Below are positions 1-10,225 of a DNA stretch of 64,000 bases, piece after piece. The stretch is from NCBI RefSeq assembly GCF_947179515.1, contig NC_067485.1, positions 1,384,154 to 1,448,153 on the forward strand, in the 5' to 3' direction. Below the pieces are notes generated by a model. That model was not told the origin of the DNA, ran no database searches, and saw nothing but the letters and a program-made list of their open reading frames with translations. Position numbers and translations under genes: made by a program. How positions within the stretch are numbered: position 1 is the stretch's first letter; each line of letters opens with the position of its first letter. The DNA is from Apodemus sylvaticus. Its lineage: Eukaryota; Chordata; Mammalia; Rodentia; Muridae.

Positions 1-303
1 AACACAAAAGTGAGTGTGGAGATCAGAAGAGTCAATTTCTTTGTACTATGAGGGTCCCAGGAGAGCATGTTTAACAGCTCTGTTTTTTTGTTTTTGTTTT
101 TGTTGTGTTTAGTTCAGTTTTGTTTTGTTTCTCTCAATAAAGATTTGAAGGTCTCTGCATCTGTAGTAACATCAGAATAATGGTTTCAAATCCTCCATCA
201 GGTTGCAACATGTTTAGATATAAATCAAAGCACAGCGTTGGACTCCCAGAGTGCAGGCAGTGTGACGGTTTATATTTCTTACTACAATAGAAAAGATTAT
301 GTG

Positions 304-427
304 ATCCCAGAACTCTGGGAGGCAGAGGCAGGTGGATTTCTGAGTTCGAGGCCAGCCTGATCTACAGAGTGAGTTCCAGGATAGCCAGGGCTACACAGAG
401 AAACCCTGTCTCAAAAAAAACCAAATC

Positions 428-509
<82 letters not shown>

Positions 510-524
510 AGGAAAAAGAAAAAG
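304..524 (+). mobile_element. B1 SINE, 5'-truncated, with grown A-tail
   Basis: B1 body begins at ATCCCAG and runs through GGAGGCAGAGGCAGG to AAACCCTGTCTC. The A-rich tail has expanded into AAAAG and AAAG repeats (about 430-520). A 13-base target-site duplication, AAAAGATTATGTG, is present at 291-303 and 525-537, which fixes both edges. The first ~25 bases of B1 are missing. It lies in the sense direction of an Hsd17b3 intron. Confidence 0.95.
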
Positions 525-726
525 AAAAGATTATGTGTATGATCCTAACTGGGGATCAGAGAGGGAGTCCAGAGTACCTGAGGTGGCTCCTGCTTTGGTT
601 ATGTGTATTAGAACAATATACATAGAACCTCAATCATTTAGCTTTGGCAGACTTAATACAGGGTATGCAATTAAACTTGATTTTTGAAGGAATGTGAATA
701 CACTTGTCTGTTGAAGAGTTTTACTA

Positions 727-803
727 GTAGCCCAGTTGGCCTTGAACTTTTGATTCTCCTGCCTTAGCCCTAGAACAATAGGTAGATGCCACTACTCCTG
801 GCT
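727..803 (-). mobile_element. Old B1-related SINE fragment
   Basis: Antisense B1-like order: TAGCCCAGTTGGCCTTGAAC, then CTCCTGCCTTAGCC, then CCACTACTCCTGGC. It is strongly diverged and lacks the poly-T. Confidence 0.6.
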
Positions 804-950
804 GATTGACTTTCTAGCATAAACCCATTCAATACAATACTTGGAGTATAATTATGCTGAATTTATGCTTGTCTGAACTTCAGTTTTGAGTACCTCTTTC
901 TTTTTAACATTGTTATTTTGTGTGTGTGTGTTTGTTTTGTTTTGTTTGTA

Positions 951-1022
951 GAGCTGAGGACCAAACCCAGGACCTTGTGCTTGCTAGGCAAGTGCTCTAC
1001 CACTGAGCCAAATCCCCAACCC
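951..1022 (-). mobile_element. ID SINE
   Basis: The reverse complement matches the tRNA-Ala-like ID core: GGTTGGGGATTT(G)GCTCA, then GTGGTAGAGCACTTGCCTAG, then the B-box-like GGTTTGGTCCTCAGCTC. It is well preserved over ~72 bases. ID elements are fewer in mouse than in rat. Confidence 0.85.
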
Positions 1023-1394
1023 TTGAGTTCCTCTTATTTGTGTATGCAGTTCTGGGAATTGAGCCAGGACCTCCTGCAGACACCCTACTACTACTCAGTA
1101 CCCTGAGCCCTCCCTGAGGTTCTGTTATAACTCTTGTCCTGCATTTTTATTTTCTGAGTCTGGCACTTCCCTGCATCCTCTGGTGGGCATTTGAATACCT
1201 AGAGATGAGCAGTTAAGGCCTTATCTTGAACAGTCAAATCCCCTCTTCTCCAGTTTTGTGCCAGCTTTGGGTCTTTTATCAATGAGCTTAGAATATTTCA
1301 CAGGCAGAAAGGAGCATGGTGAAATGTGTGTCTATGCTCCAGTCTCTGCCACAGTAGTAGATGGTTCTGTATCATACTCTACTTTTCTCTGCAG

Positions 1395-1541
1395 GTGCTG
1401 ACCCCTTATTCTGTTTCAACCCCAATGACAAAGTACCTAAAAACCAGCATGACCAAGACCGCTGATGAGTTTGTTAAAGAATCCTTGAAATATGTCACAA
1501 TTGGAGCTGAAACCTGTGGCTGCCTCACTTATGAAATCATG
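1395..1541 (+). CDS. Hsd17b3: 17-beta-hydroxysteroid dehydrogenase type 3, penultimate coding exon (partial CDS)
   Basis: HSD17B3 is an NADPH-dependent short-chain dehydrogenase/reductase of the endoplasmic reticulum that reduces androstenedione to testosterone, mainly in Leydig cells. This exon encodes 49 residues in phase 0. It opens with VLTPYSVSTPMTK, the SDR segment after the sixth beta strand (P-x-x-V-x-T) that borders the nicotinamide site. KTADEFVKESLKYVTIG and ETCGCL follow, both highly characteristic of HSD17B3 by my recollection of the human protein. The exon is bounded by a pyrimidine-rich acceptor (TTTCTCTGCAG|GT) and the donor ATG|GTAATC. The Rossmann fold and catalytic Ser-Tyr-Lys lie in upstream exons outside the window. 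A loop near residues 16-19 of the exon seems one residue shorter than human. Not a pseudogene by anything seen: the frame is open and both splice sites are intact. Confidence 0.95.
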
Positions 1542-2245
1542 GTAATCAGTGATCTCTTTTGAAGCAGCAGGAGAGGGCTATATGCTGGCATCCTGGGCAG
1601 GGTGGGGCTGGCTCTTCCTTGCTAGTGGGATAGCCAGCCATTTTCTTTCACAGCAAGCTTATAGGACCAGCATGCCTCAGTACAGCCAGGGAAAAGTAGT
1701 AAGAGTTGAGGCCTATGTGCTCAGCCTATAAGTAACCCCAAAGCTCCACTTCTCCACTTAGAAAGGTATCACTTAGTGGCTACTGGAAGTTCTTTGGTAG
1801 GAAAGACAAACACCTGGATCTTTCTTGTATTAGTTCCTGCATTCCTCGGCTCTGTGTTTCAGTAAAGTTGGGCCTCTAAAGAAATGTTAATCAGGTTTTC
1901 CTTCCCTTCAAATAAACATGGAAGAAATCATGGTAGGAATAGTAAAAAGGTACCTTAGAAATGGGGCTTCAGGAAAGAACAGCAAATGCTCCATAGGGCA
2001 AAAAAGAGGTGTAAGAGGTAGTTGACACAGAGTGAGTTCTCTTGATTTAACATATACTTCAGAACAATCAGGATGGCCAAAGGGCATTTAAAATGACAAC
2101 TTGTGCCTCTAAGAAGTTCACCTTTGTAAAGTCACAAGACCTTAAATATTAGAACTATACTTGAACTGCCCATAGTAGACTCCAGACTGTCTGATATTAT
2201 TTCTTTGCTCTGCTCTTGTCTCAGACACACATTTTTCTGTTTCAG
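1542..2245 (+). other. Hsd17b3: Last intron of Hsd17b3
   Basis: This 704-base intron runs from GTAATC to the acceptor CTGTTTCAG at 2245. It holds no recognised repeat and no convincing open frame, and is simply non-coding unique sequence. Confidence 0.9.
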
Positions 2246-2356
2246 GCAATAATTCTGAACCTGATCCCTTCCAGAATCTTGTATAGCAGCACCGCACACA
2301 GATTTCTCCTGACAAGATACTCAGATTACCTGAAGCGCAACATCAGCCACAGATAG
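2246..2356 (+). CDS. Hsd17b3: 17-beta-hydroxysteroid dehydrogenase type 3, terminal coding exon
   Basis: After the acceptor ATTTTTCTGTTTCAG the frame continues in phase 0 for 36 residues and ends at TAG (2354-2356). The segment begins AIILNLIPSRILY, a hydrophobic C-terminal stretch. It continues with HRFLLTRYSDYLKRNI and a basic C-terminus, matching the family's usual ending (human ends in a similar LTHYVAYLKLN-type segment, from memory). Joined to the previous exon it gives 85 C-terminal residues of an enzyme of about 305-310. The C-terminus has no KKXX retrieval signal; ER retention in this family is usually credited to the N-terminal membrane segment, which is outside the window. Splice sites and stop are intact, so the gene looks functional at this end. 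Confidence 0.95.
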   Translation, partial: AIILNLIPSRILYSSTAHRFLLTRYSDYLKRNISHR

Positions 2357-2660
2357 TTGGGGGAAGGCAGTGTATGTCTGGGGGTGGGTAGAGTTGGGGT
2401 TGAGTGGGGGTAGGGTGAGGTGGGACTGGAGGGAGAGTTGAGAAGGAGATCCAGAGTTCTTCATTGGTAGTAGTGCCCAGAGGCTGACCCTTTACCTCCT
2501 GAAAGGAAACCATGCCAGGCATAGTGTGCAGTTGTCCGAGTTTGGAGATGTCAAGAAAAGCTGGGGTGTAAAGGGTGTATTTTCTAAAAAAGGGAGACTG
2601 GCATCAAGGGAAACACTGGAAGAACCCCCATAAAGATAATAAATATGCAAAAAAGAAACT
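2357..2660 (+). other. Hsd17b3: Hsd17b3 3' UTR
   Basis: Starts after the TAG stop with a G-rich stretch (GGGTGGG repeats, 2380-2440) and contains no SINE. It should end 10-30 bases after the poly(A) signal at 2638. The cleavage position is inferred from that signal. Confidence 0.75.
2638..2643 (+). terminator. Hsd17b3: Poly(A) signal of Hsd17b3
   Basis: The canonical AATAAA lies 282 bases after the stop codon, in an A-rich context. No earlier AATAAA occurs after the stop. A later one at 3198 lies inside a B4 SINE and is a weaker candidate. Confidence 0.75.
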
Positions 2661-3001
2661 GCTGAGTCTCAGAACATTTAGAAGGATCTTACCTAGAGGG
2701 CCGCTTTACAGAAGTATGTAGAACTTAAAACTCAAACAATACCTGATGCTGATAAACTTTACCAGGACTTCTGTGAGCCCAGAGCATACAGTTTCTCAAA
2801 TATGGTTTCTCACAGGTTCAGAAAACTGGATGGGGGCAAGTGTTAGGGCAACAACTAGTTCAGGTCAGTCTCTAGTCTTCCCCAATCCTCTTCATTTCAA
2901 CAACAAGATCATCGGGTGTATCTATTTTATTCATATTACAGTCTATGTAAGATTGTGCTGATAAAGATAAAAGTGAAGAAAGAAATTTTAAGACATTGCT
3001 T

Positions 3002-3300
3002 TGAGGCTAGAAATGTGGATCTGTGGATGAAGCACTTGATGAGCAACCACAAAACCTGGGGTTTGAATGCTGACAACCCTCACAAAAGCCAGGGATCTCA
3101 AAAACCCATGAAGCTGAGATAGGGAATCCCTGGGAAAGCTGGACAGTTAAACTAGCCCGAACTGGTGATCCCTGAGTTCAATAAGGGACCATACTTCAAT
3201 AAAGTGGAGTGTGATTCAGGAAGATGCCCCGATGTTGACTATGGACACCCACATGCACATTCATGGAATTCTTGCATATCCATATCCACATGTGAACACT
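3002..3300 (+). mobile_element. B4 SINE (ID/B1 composite)
   Basis: The order fits B4: a tRNA/ID-like head with GATGAAGCACTTGATGAGCA, a B1-like middle, then AATAAAGTGGAGTGTGATTC and GGAAGATGCCCCGATGTTGA, and a CACATGCAC-type tail. It is strongly diverged. Confidence 0.7.
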
Positions 3301-3479
3301 TACCGTACAAATGGAAAAAGAAAACCCAAACACACATCTAGGCATGATTGTGCACAGAGTCATCTCAGCACTCAGGAGACAATGATGGGAGTATCTCCAC
3401 AAGTCTGTGCCTTGGCTGCAAGACAACTAGTGTTGCTGCTCTAGTCGGTAGATACATCTGGGAGAGCAGAACCAAAAAA

Positions 3480-4190
3480 TGAGGTGGATTAAAGTCTCAT
3501 GCAATATCCAACTTTATTCAGAGCATCAGGCAATTCATATTCTGAGGGCTATCAAGGTCACATGAGCAAAGTTCACGAGAGTTCAAACTATATACAGTCA
3601 CAAACATTTTTAAACAACAAAAGCAATAGCAATGGGTAGTCCTTAGCAAACCCACTTCTATTTATTTTACCTTGGAGGGGCATGAAGGCACAGAAGTCAC
3701 AAGACTCTTGTTTTCTTGAAGTTTTCTCACAAGCTCTCAGAATCTCACACAGCTTCATCCTTGAACCATGTCCCAACATATAATAAGACCCTGTCTCAAA
3801 AGACAATAATACAGCAAGTTAACCTAAGAAATAAACAAAAGTGAATTCTCTAATGCAGATGATGCAAATGGTAGAAATGAGAGCTTCTGGGTCTCCAACT
3901 CTTAAGGTGCTGGGAACATGGAGGTGATATGTTCTGCTCTAGAGCTAGAGTCCTCTGAATGATTATGTTCTTATATGTCCTGTGACTGAAGGGGTTAATG
4001 GCTGGGACCCAGTTGAGGCTGCTAGCTAGAGCCTCCATGTGGCCTCTGATGGATGCTTGTTCTTCCTCACACCACGGTGGGTGACTGGCCTCTAAGCATT
4101 CCAATTCCAAAGAAGACCTTGAGGTTTGTTGTCTTGCATAGGTTAACCTTACCAATCACAATACACCTTGTCTAAACCCACCAACCTCCT
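3480..4190 (-). mobile_element. Probable ERV LTR, antisense
   Basis: On the - strand there is a TATA-like CATATAAGAAC near 3973, a CCAAT-type region near 4150, and AATAAA at 3518-3513 followed by a short U5-like end. TATA and AATAAA are ~460 bases apart, long for an R region, so an internal insertion is likely. I cannot name the family. An open frame at 3850-4155 lies inside this repeat and is not treated as a gene. Confidence 0.4.
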
Positions 4191-4330
4191 ATATGAGAGC
4201 ACACAAAGCCTGCTTCTACAGCTTTGGTAATGTAGCTAGCTGCTGAGCACTTATCGGGCATGAATGAGCCTCAAAATGGGCATGAATGCATCCCAGCACT
4301 GCAAGCAAGCATACACGATACCTCTCAATT

Positions 4331-4350
4331 GGGGTGGGGTGGGGTGGGGT
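4331..4350 (+). repeat. (GGGGT)4 with G-quadruplex potential
   Basis: Four G4 runs separated by single T residues. This is a perfect intramolecular G-quadruplex pattern on the + strand. Confidence 0.9.
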
Positions 4351-4465
4351 ATAAAAATGTAATAGGAGATATTATCTTGGATCATCTTTGGAAGATACAA
4401 TGTGTCACATTAATTAATCTTAGATTCAAGAGTTTGTCCTAACATACATACACCAATCCCCTCCG

Positions 4466-4600
4466 TGAGCCTGTGAGGCATTTTGTTTTTTTAACTGAGA
4501 TAAATACAGGAGGGCACAGCCCACTGAGGGTGGTGCCATCACTGGCATGTTGTCCTGGGTTGTATAAGAAAGCAGACTTATCAAACTATGGAGCATTCCA
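4466..4600 (+). mobile_element. MaLR LTR fragment (ORR1-like)
   Basis: Contains the ORR1-typical run TGAGGCATTTTGTTTTTT, GGGTGGTGCCATCACTGGCA, then CCTGGGTTGTATAAGAAAGC, with the TATAAGAA box. Both ends are lost. Confidence 0.7.
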
Positions 4601-5400
4601 AGCTGGCAGCTGAATTTGGACTGTGTAAGAATTTCCCTACAGGGTGCTACTGGTTTTGACATCATGGAAGCTACAAGCTTGAAGGAGGTCAAGGAGAGAA
4701 GCTAAGGGTTGGTATAAACATACAATTTTCTTAACCTACTTTAATAAGACTTCAAACTCTACTCTAGCCCACTGCTCACCGGAGGTAGTAAAAGAGAAAA
4801 GTTATTAGGACATGGGGGAAATAGTTCTTTGAGGGTGAGTTCAGTCTTTGCTTTCAGTATATCAACAGTTCAGACCAGTAGCAACACCAAATATGAATCA
4901 GCAGCTGCAGTACAGTCCGGTTGACAGTCTCCACACACAAACCAGCAAGGGCAGTTCAATCCAAAAGAAAGCACAAGGCTCGCCAATTGGCCCTAGGCTG
5001 TTGAAGCAGCAAGAAGCCAGAGGAACCTCATCAGAAGTTCTTTGGCAAGTTTCTCTCAATGGCATTACCATAAGTGGAACTTAGCAACGTGGTGTAAGAA
5101 CCAATACATATGTGTTCTTAGTGAAGAAAGTCAAGACAAAGCAAAGCAAACCAATGCTTGAGCTCTCACTGTCTGTGGGGTCTTATTTATATTCCTTCAT
5201 CACAAATCCTTTCACGTGTTTGCTATAGCAAAACATTCTTCCACCTGTGTCTGCTTCAGCAAAACATCCTTTTCCTTGTGTGCCCCAGTAAAACATCATT
5301 TGACATAACTGACTTTCCAAAGAAACCAGAGATTTCCACTTTAGACTGGCATCATGAAGTAGGGTCAGAGTCCTTGAGAAGAGGCAAGTGTAAGACCTGA
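4600..5400. other. Unassigned intergenic sequence
   Basis: No gene or confidently recognised repeat. Short open frames of about 80 codons are at chance level. Around 5220-5300 a phrase of the form GCAAAACATyCTT recurs three times, suggesting a degraded repeat. Confidence 0.5.
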
Positions 5401-5955
5401 AAAAAATGAGGGCACCCCAGCACCTCACACCTCAGAAGATGACATCCCAATCACTTGCGAGAAATAGTCTTGATGCAACAGCAAGAGGATTTTTATTTCA
5501 GAGCCTCTGGGATGCACTGCTGTACACTGTGCATCCCAGAGTGCAGAATTGAGACAGCTTTTGTGGATTTATAAAAAAAGCCTCTCGCATCACAGGCCAA
5601 TCATTCCTTAGCATCAAGAGCCTGCATAGTGTGATTTGTACCACTCCATAGTTTTTAGGCCAATCAGTGTAAATTATCCGAGCCTGCCTATGTGGACCAA
5701 TTAGTTTCCTCTCCGAGGTCTATAGCTGTGTGAACTCCTGGGTAGGGGGGTGATGGCATAAGCAGTTTACAGAAGCAAGATAAGCAGCTAATTAGCTCAT
5801 TTAGGATCACTACTCAAGGCCCTTTTGCCTAGCTCCTAACAAAGGGCGGGCTCTGGAATGCGGCCTTCCACCTAGTTTCTAACAAAGAGCGGGTTCTGGC
5901 ATTTGAGGTGTTTGGGGCTCCTTAGAAGGCTGGGGTTAGAGCTTTTTGGAGCAAA
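5400..5955 (-). mobile_element. ERV solitary LTR, antisense
   Basis: On the - strand this reads as a complete LTR. U3 has two copies of a ~29-base GC-box-containing repeat (5871-5899 and 5828-5856). A TATAAA box lies at 5573-5568 and AATAAA at 5497-5492, 76 bases downstream, giving a short R region, followed by U5. No internal retroviral genes adjoin it, so it is a solo LTR or old fragment. The family is not identified; the class is uncertain. Confidence 0.65.
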
Positions 5956-6349
5956 ATAGCATTTTAAACTTCTGACTTCTTGGGGTCATTTGCGAGTTAG
6001 GCACTGGGGATTTTTAGGCTGTAATTCTCATCCTTTCACAAAGTGGACATTGGCAAAGGTACAGCCTCAGTTGTGGTGGAGATCCAAGCATATTGGAGAT
6101 GACAGGACTATTAGGTGACCACCGAGGCGAGTGAACAAGTAGTGTATATTCTGGATGCCAGAGCCAGAGATGTGGAACTTCCCAAGCCATTTGAAAACAG
6201 AAGATTGTGTGTGAGTCCCATATGTAGGACTGAGGGACCCTAAGGACTTTTCCCAGTCCCACACTCTTCTTATAGCTTTCTCCTCCCACCTAGGGGTCAA
6301 GGCTAGGCCAAGTTCCATTCTCTACCCACAGGAACATTCTTGAGTAAAA

Positions 6350-6684
6350 AAAATCTCAGAATGTACTGATAGTCACCTGACCCTCTGCAAAGTCCCAGAG
6401 TTCAAATGCAAGGCACGCTTGCTAGTCAATAGATTTAAAGGTCAATATGCTTATCCAATATGTTTGAACTGTAACCTTGCTGATGTAACCTGTGCTCCTA
6501 AAAAGTATACTTGCTTATAATAGCCATTCGGGGTTGCCTTCTCGTCACTTCCCTTGAGGAACTAATTGAAGGTTGACCCCCAACTCACTGGAAAATAAAC
6601 CTCTTGCTTTTGCACTGATCTGCTTCTTGGTGTCTCACTAGGGGCATCTTGAAGTACCACTGACCGAGAGTCAGGGATCTTACA
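6350..6684 (+). mobile_element. ERV LTR, probably gammaretrovirus-like
   Basis: It has a CCAAT-like region, TATAATAG near 6516, AATAAACCTCTTGC at 6594 and a U5-like end GGTGTCTCACTAGGGGCATC. It is opposite in orientation to the LTR at 5400-5955, so the two are not a proviral pair. No internal coding sequence is seen between them. Confidence 0.55.
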
Positions 6685-6689
6685 GGACA

Positions 6690-8150
6690 CTGAGCTTTTT
6701 ATACTGTTGAATTTTCCATTTGCTTTGAACTACTGTAACTGTGCCCTTGATCTTCCCTGTTGATATAAGAAACTATTAAACTTTCTTTTTTAATTTTAAG
6801 AGAGTGCCAAGTTCCAGCCTCAGCTTGAGAGAGGGTCTTGAGGTGAATGGAAGCAGCTGAAGAAGGACTTGGAGTCAGGGATGGTGCAAACTGGCAGCTC
6901 TGTGATCTGCTTGAGATAGCTCTCTTTTGCAGACCAAAGTCCAGTCTTTTATTTGCATATAAGTTACTTCCTTAGAGATCCAATATCAGTTTAATCACTT
7001 ATCCCAGGCTCTCCTTTGATCTTTCCAGGAATCAGCATTTTATGACCTTACCCCTTGACAGAGCGCATTCAAGGCGAATGAATCAGAGAGCAAGCACTTT
7101 TTATTTTTTTAAACATAGGAAGTCCTATGCATTTCCATAGGTACAGCACTTGTGGTTGAAAGTCAAGAGATGGAGAGTCTATTTTATGTGGGAAAATTAG
7201 CTTTAAGTATAATACTTTTTATAATTTTTTTTGCTATTTAGCCAGCTCTTGTTTTGTGCCAATGTAAGCAGCACTGAAGCTCATTTTTCTAAGTCTTAAC
7301 TACCTCAATATAGTCTTTTAATCTTTGGATTTTTTTCTTTTTTATCTCAGCAACTCCAAGGCTTATTATTGGAAAGTATTAAGCAATCCCAGAAAGGAAT
7401 ATTATTAAGCTATCATCTTTTTTCTTAATACCAGACCTTTTGTCTGTCTCCAACCTCTATTTGGATTGCACATGTAACTACCTCCTCTAGGGAATAGAAT
7501 ATCTGGATCAGATTTAGTTGTCGATGGCTTCTGGGGAGGAGACCACCATTTTACCACTAATATTACATAACCATCTATCTGAACTATTCCTTTCTCCTTT
7601 GCAATCAAGGTTTTTTTCCTCTATTGACCATATTGTGTCCCCTTTAATATCTTTCTAACTAAGCTGACTCACTAGTGCAGCTGCCTCTGTTCTTTTGGGT
7701 CCATCAAGCCCCTCACACAATTCATATTGCATAATTATATTGCATAGTTGAGAAATCCTTTAAAGAACAGTTCTTATATTGATTTATGCATTCATGTTTT
7801 CAGAGTTCTTTCCCACCGCCTTTTCTGAAGGTCAAAGCAGCATCATTTTTCTGAGGATCACGAGACACATTCTCACTTCCTGGAATCATACTGTTTCTGG
7901 TTATCATTGAGTCATTGACCTTGGAAAGGAGGACATTACCTGAAGGAAGAACATGAAGTAAAACATATGCATTATTATGCAAACAAGTTTTATACTTAGA
8001 ACAACTGTCAGCTCTTGAGGAGATCCATGTCTTGCTGGCTTTGATCCAGAGGGGTTGGGTGGAGAACCTTGTCATACCATCTTTTCTGAGGCCTTGCCTG
8101 ACCCAGTAAAAGAGTCCACAGTTAAGTGACTTTGGATTTTTAAAGATAAC
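6690..8150. other. Unassigned intergenic sequence
   Basis: AT-rich unique sequence with no recognised gene or repeat. The open frames at 7405-7608 and 7800-8210 have no family resemblance, and the second runs into a B1 element. Confidence 0.5.
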
Positions 8151-8192
8151 TTGATAATTTTGTTTGTTTGGCTTTTTTATTTGTTTGCTTGT

Positions 8193-8343
8193 TTGTTTTT
8201 TTTTTTTCAAGACAGAGTTTCTCTGCAGCCCTAGCTGTCCTGGAACTTGATTTGTGTACTGGGATGGCCTTGAATTCAGAGATCTGCCTGCCTCTGCCTC
8301 CCTCCTAAGTGCTGGACTTAAACGTGTATACCAGCATGCCCTG
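8193..8343 (-). mobile_element. B1 SINE, antisense
   Basis: Poly-T followed by CAAGACAGAGTTTCTCTG, GCTGTCCTGGAACTTG and CTGCCTGCCTCTGCCTCCC to the TGCCCTGCTG end. Moderately diverged. Confidence 0.9.
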
Positions 8344-8540
8344 CTGATAACTTGAATTTTTTAATCACCAGATTTTTTAAAGACTGGGATTTTTAAAGTT
8401 ATACTGTTTTTGTGCTGTGATAGTAACACAATCCTGGGATAAACAAGGAAGGAAAGGTTATGGCTCAATAGTGATACATTTGTGTGTCAAATTGAAAAGG
8501 GATTAATTGTACTGTATTTATTTATCTACTTATTTATTTT

Positions 8541-8928
8541 TGTCAGCTTGCCACACAAGCTGAAGTCACTTGAGCAGAAGGAACTTCAGTTGAGCAATTG
8601 CCCTAGTCATACTTGCCTATGTACATTTCTGTAAAGCATTTTCTTGATTGATCATTGATGTGGGGGAGACTAGTCTCTTTTGGTTAATGTCACCCTTGAC
8701 AGGTGGTCAGAAAACATACTTATCAAGGCACAAAGAATAAGCCAGTCAGTAGCTTTTGTCCATGGTCTCTGCTTCAGTTCCTGCCTCAAGGTTCCTGCCT
8801 TGAGGTTCTGTCCTGACTTTCTTTAGTGATGGAATGTGACCTGGAATTTGTAAGATGAAATAAAGCCTTTGCTCCCCTAAGTTTTGGACAATGTTTTATC
8901 ACAGCAGTAGAAAAGCACACTGACTATG
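8541..8928 (+). mobile_element. MaLR LTR (ORR1/MT type)
   Basis: Begins TGTCAGCTTGCCACACAAGC, then GCATTTTCTTGATTGATCAT, CTTCAGTTCCTGCCTCAAGG and AAGATGAAATAAAGCCTTTG (poly(A) signal), and ends near TTATCACAGCAGTAGAAAAG. A nearly full-length but diverged ERVL-MaLR LTR. Confidence 0.8.
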
Positions 8929-9240
8929 GTTTGGGTAAATGTCTTCAAAGATTCACATGCTAAAAGTTTGGTCCCCAGCCTGTGGTGCTATTGGGAAGTA
9001 ATAGGGCATTTAAGAGGTGGGACTTTAGTGGAAGAAGTATAGCATTGCACTAGTACTACTAGTCTGCAAAAGTGTGCAGTTCCTTCTCTGGCCATACACA
9101 CACCATAGTGCTCTTCCTGACCACAGACCTGAAAACAGTGAGGCCAATTGATCATGGAATGGAACTATGCACCGTTCTTAGTGGGTTATCTCATGTGTTA
9201 TGTTTTGTCACACTGAGAGAGCTAATGATAATGTGATCTA
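8929..9240 (+). mobile_element. Old MaLR-like LTR (MST/MLT-like pattern)
   Basis: The start TATGGTTTGGGTAAATGTCT with TTTGGTCCCCAGCCTG and GAGGTGGGACTTTAGTGG follows the head of MST/MLT-type LTRs. It abuts the preceding MaLR LTR in the same orientation. The family call is approximate. Confidence 0.5.
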
Positions 9241-9467
9241 CAAGATATATTAGGGTTGCTGGAACACTTGAGGCTGCAAGCTGGACATACCTGCTTGGGA
9301 AGTAAAGGACTCCATTTCAAAGACAACTAGCCAGTTCTGGCATGAGAACGCTGACTGCCATCCTGGAGCCAGAAGGACTTAATCAGGTTGTGCTTCCTTT
9401 GAGGCCAAAGGTAGGCTTCTCCATAGTCGGCCACTAGACTTTGAGTTCTCTGAGCCCTGGCTCCATA

Positions 9468-9481
9468 CTGCCCTCTAATGG
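9468..9481 (-). promoter_or_regulatory. CTCF-like motif
   Basis: The - strand reads CCATTAGAGGGCAG, one mismatch from the core CCASYAGRKGGCRS. It sits in sequence I cannot assign to a repeat. Motif match only; occupancy is unknown. Confidence 0.35.
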
Positions 9482-9608
9482 TATTGGAGAGAAACTACGG
9501 GGTTGCTCCTACCTCGTCCTTTAGAAATTTCGTTGTTGGGTCTAACTTGTTAACTTGAGGGAGAGGATGTTCTTCAATTTCTTTCTCAAGATTTTAAAGC
9601 AGGTGAAG

Positions 9609-9626
9609 TGTGCAGGTGTGTGTATG

Positions 9627-9688
<62 letters not shown>

Positions 9689-9692
9689 CATT
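9609..9692 (+). repeat. (CGTG)n/(TG)n microsatellite
   Basis: About eight CGTG units followed by about thirteen TG units. Alternating purine-pyrimidine throughout. Confidence 0.95.
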
Positions 9693-10039
9693 CATTACAA
9701 GAAGGGACAGGAAGGAAGAAGATGACAGGAGCTGTTGTTTGGGTGGCATAGATTCTGATGAGAAGTCTGACAGTGGTAAGAGTGGACAGTTTCTTCGTCT
9801 CTTTGGACTGAACTCACCACATCACTCAAGAGAAGGTTGGTTTCATGGTCTTTCTTTTTTGGTTAGATTGGAAATAGGTTTTAAAAAATAAACTGATTTT
9901 AAAACCATATTTAAAAGGTAAATTTCCTAGTTACAAACAAGTAGCTAGGTCAGAAACTATAGGAAAGAAAAGGAGAAAAAGAGCCACCTCTCAGAATGAA
10001 CCATCCTTTACTCATGGTAAATTGAGTTTTCTTTGAGTT

Positions 10040-10225
10040 TCTTATTACATTTATTTATACTCCCTCCCCTTCCTGTCTCCCTATCCCCCTATGTGGAGAT
10101 ATTAGAGAATGACTTGCAGAATTCAATTCTTTCCTTTTACAGTATGGGTCATGGAGCTTGAGCTCAGGCCATCAGGGTTAGGGACAGGCATGTTTATCTG
10201 CTGAACTATCTCGTTATCCTGTAGA
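10040..10225 (-). mobile_element. B3-type SINE, antisense
   Basis: AT-rich start with TTATTTATACTCCC, then GTCATGGAGCTTGAGCTCAG (rc of the B-box region) and CTGCTGAACTATCTCGTTAT (rc of the tRNA-like head). Diverged. Confidence 0.65.

Larger units (their letters stand above)
1..1394 (+). other. Hsd17b3: Hsd17b3 intron upstream of the penultimate exon
   Basis: This stretch precedes the splice acceptor (TTTCTCTGCAG ending at 1394) of the first recognisable Hsd17b3 exon, so it is read as intron. It holds a B1 SINE, an old B1 relic and an ID SINE, all listed separately. The remaining sequence is unique and shows no other exon. How far the intron extends upstream cannot be seen. Confidence 0.85.

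Noticed and set aside
951..1022. tRNA-like A/B-box sequence
   Set aside because: It is an ID SINE, not a tRNA gene; the same applies to the B2, B3 and B4 heads elsewhere.
5400..6684. Possible provirus bounded by the LTRs at 5400-5955 and 6350-6684
   Set aside because: The LTRs are in opposite orientations, unlike each other, and only ~400 bases apart with no gag, pol or env between them.
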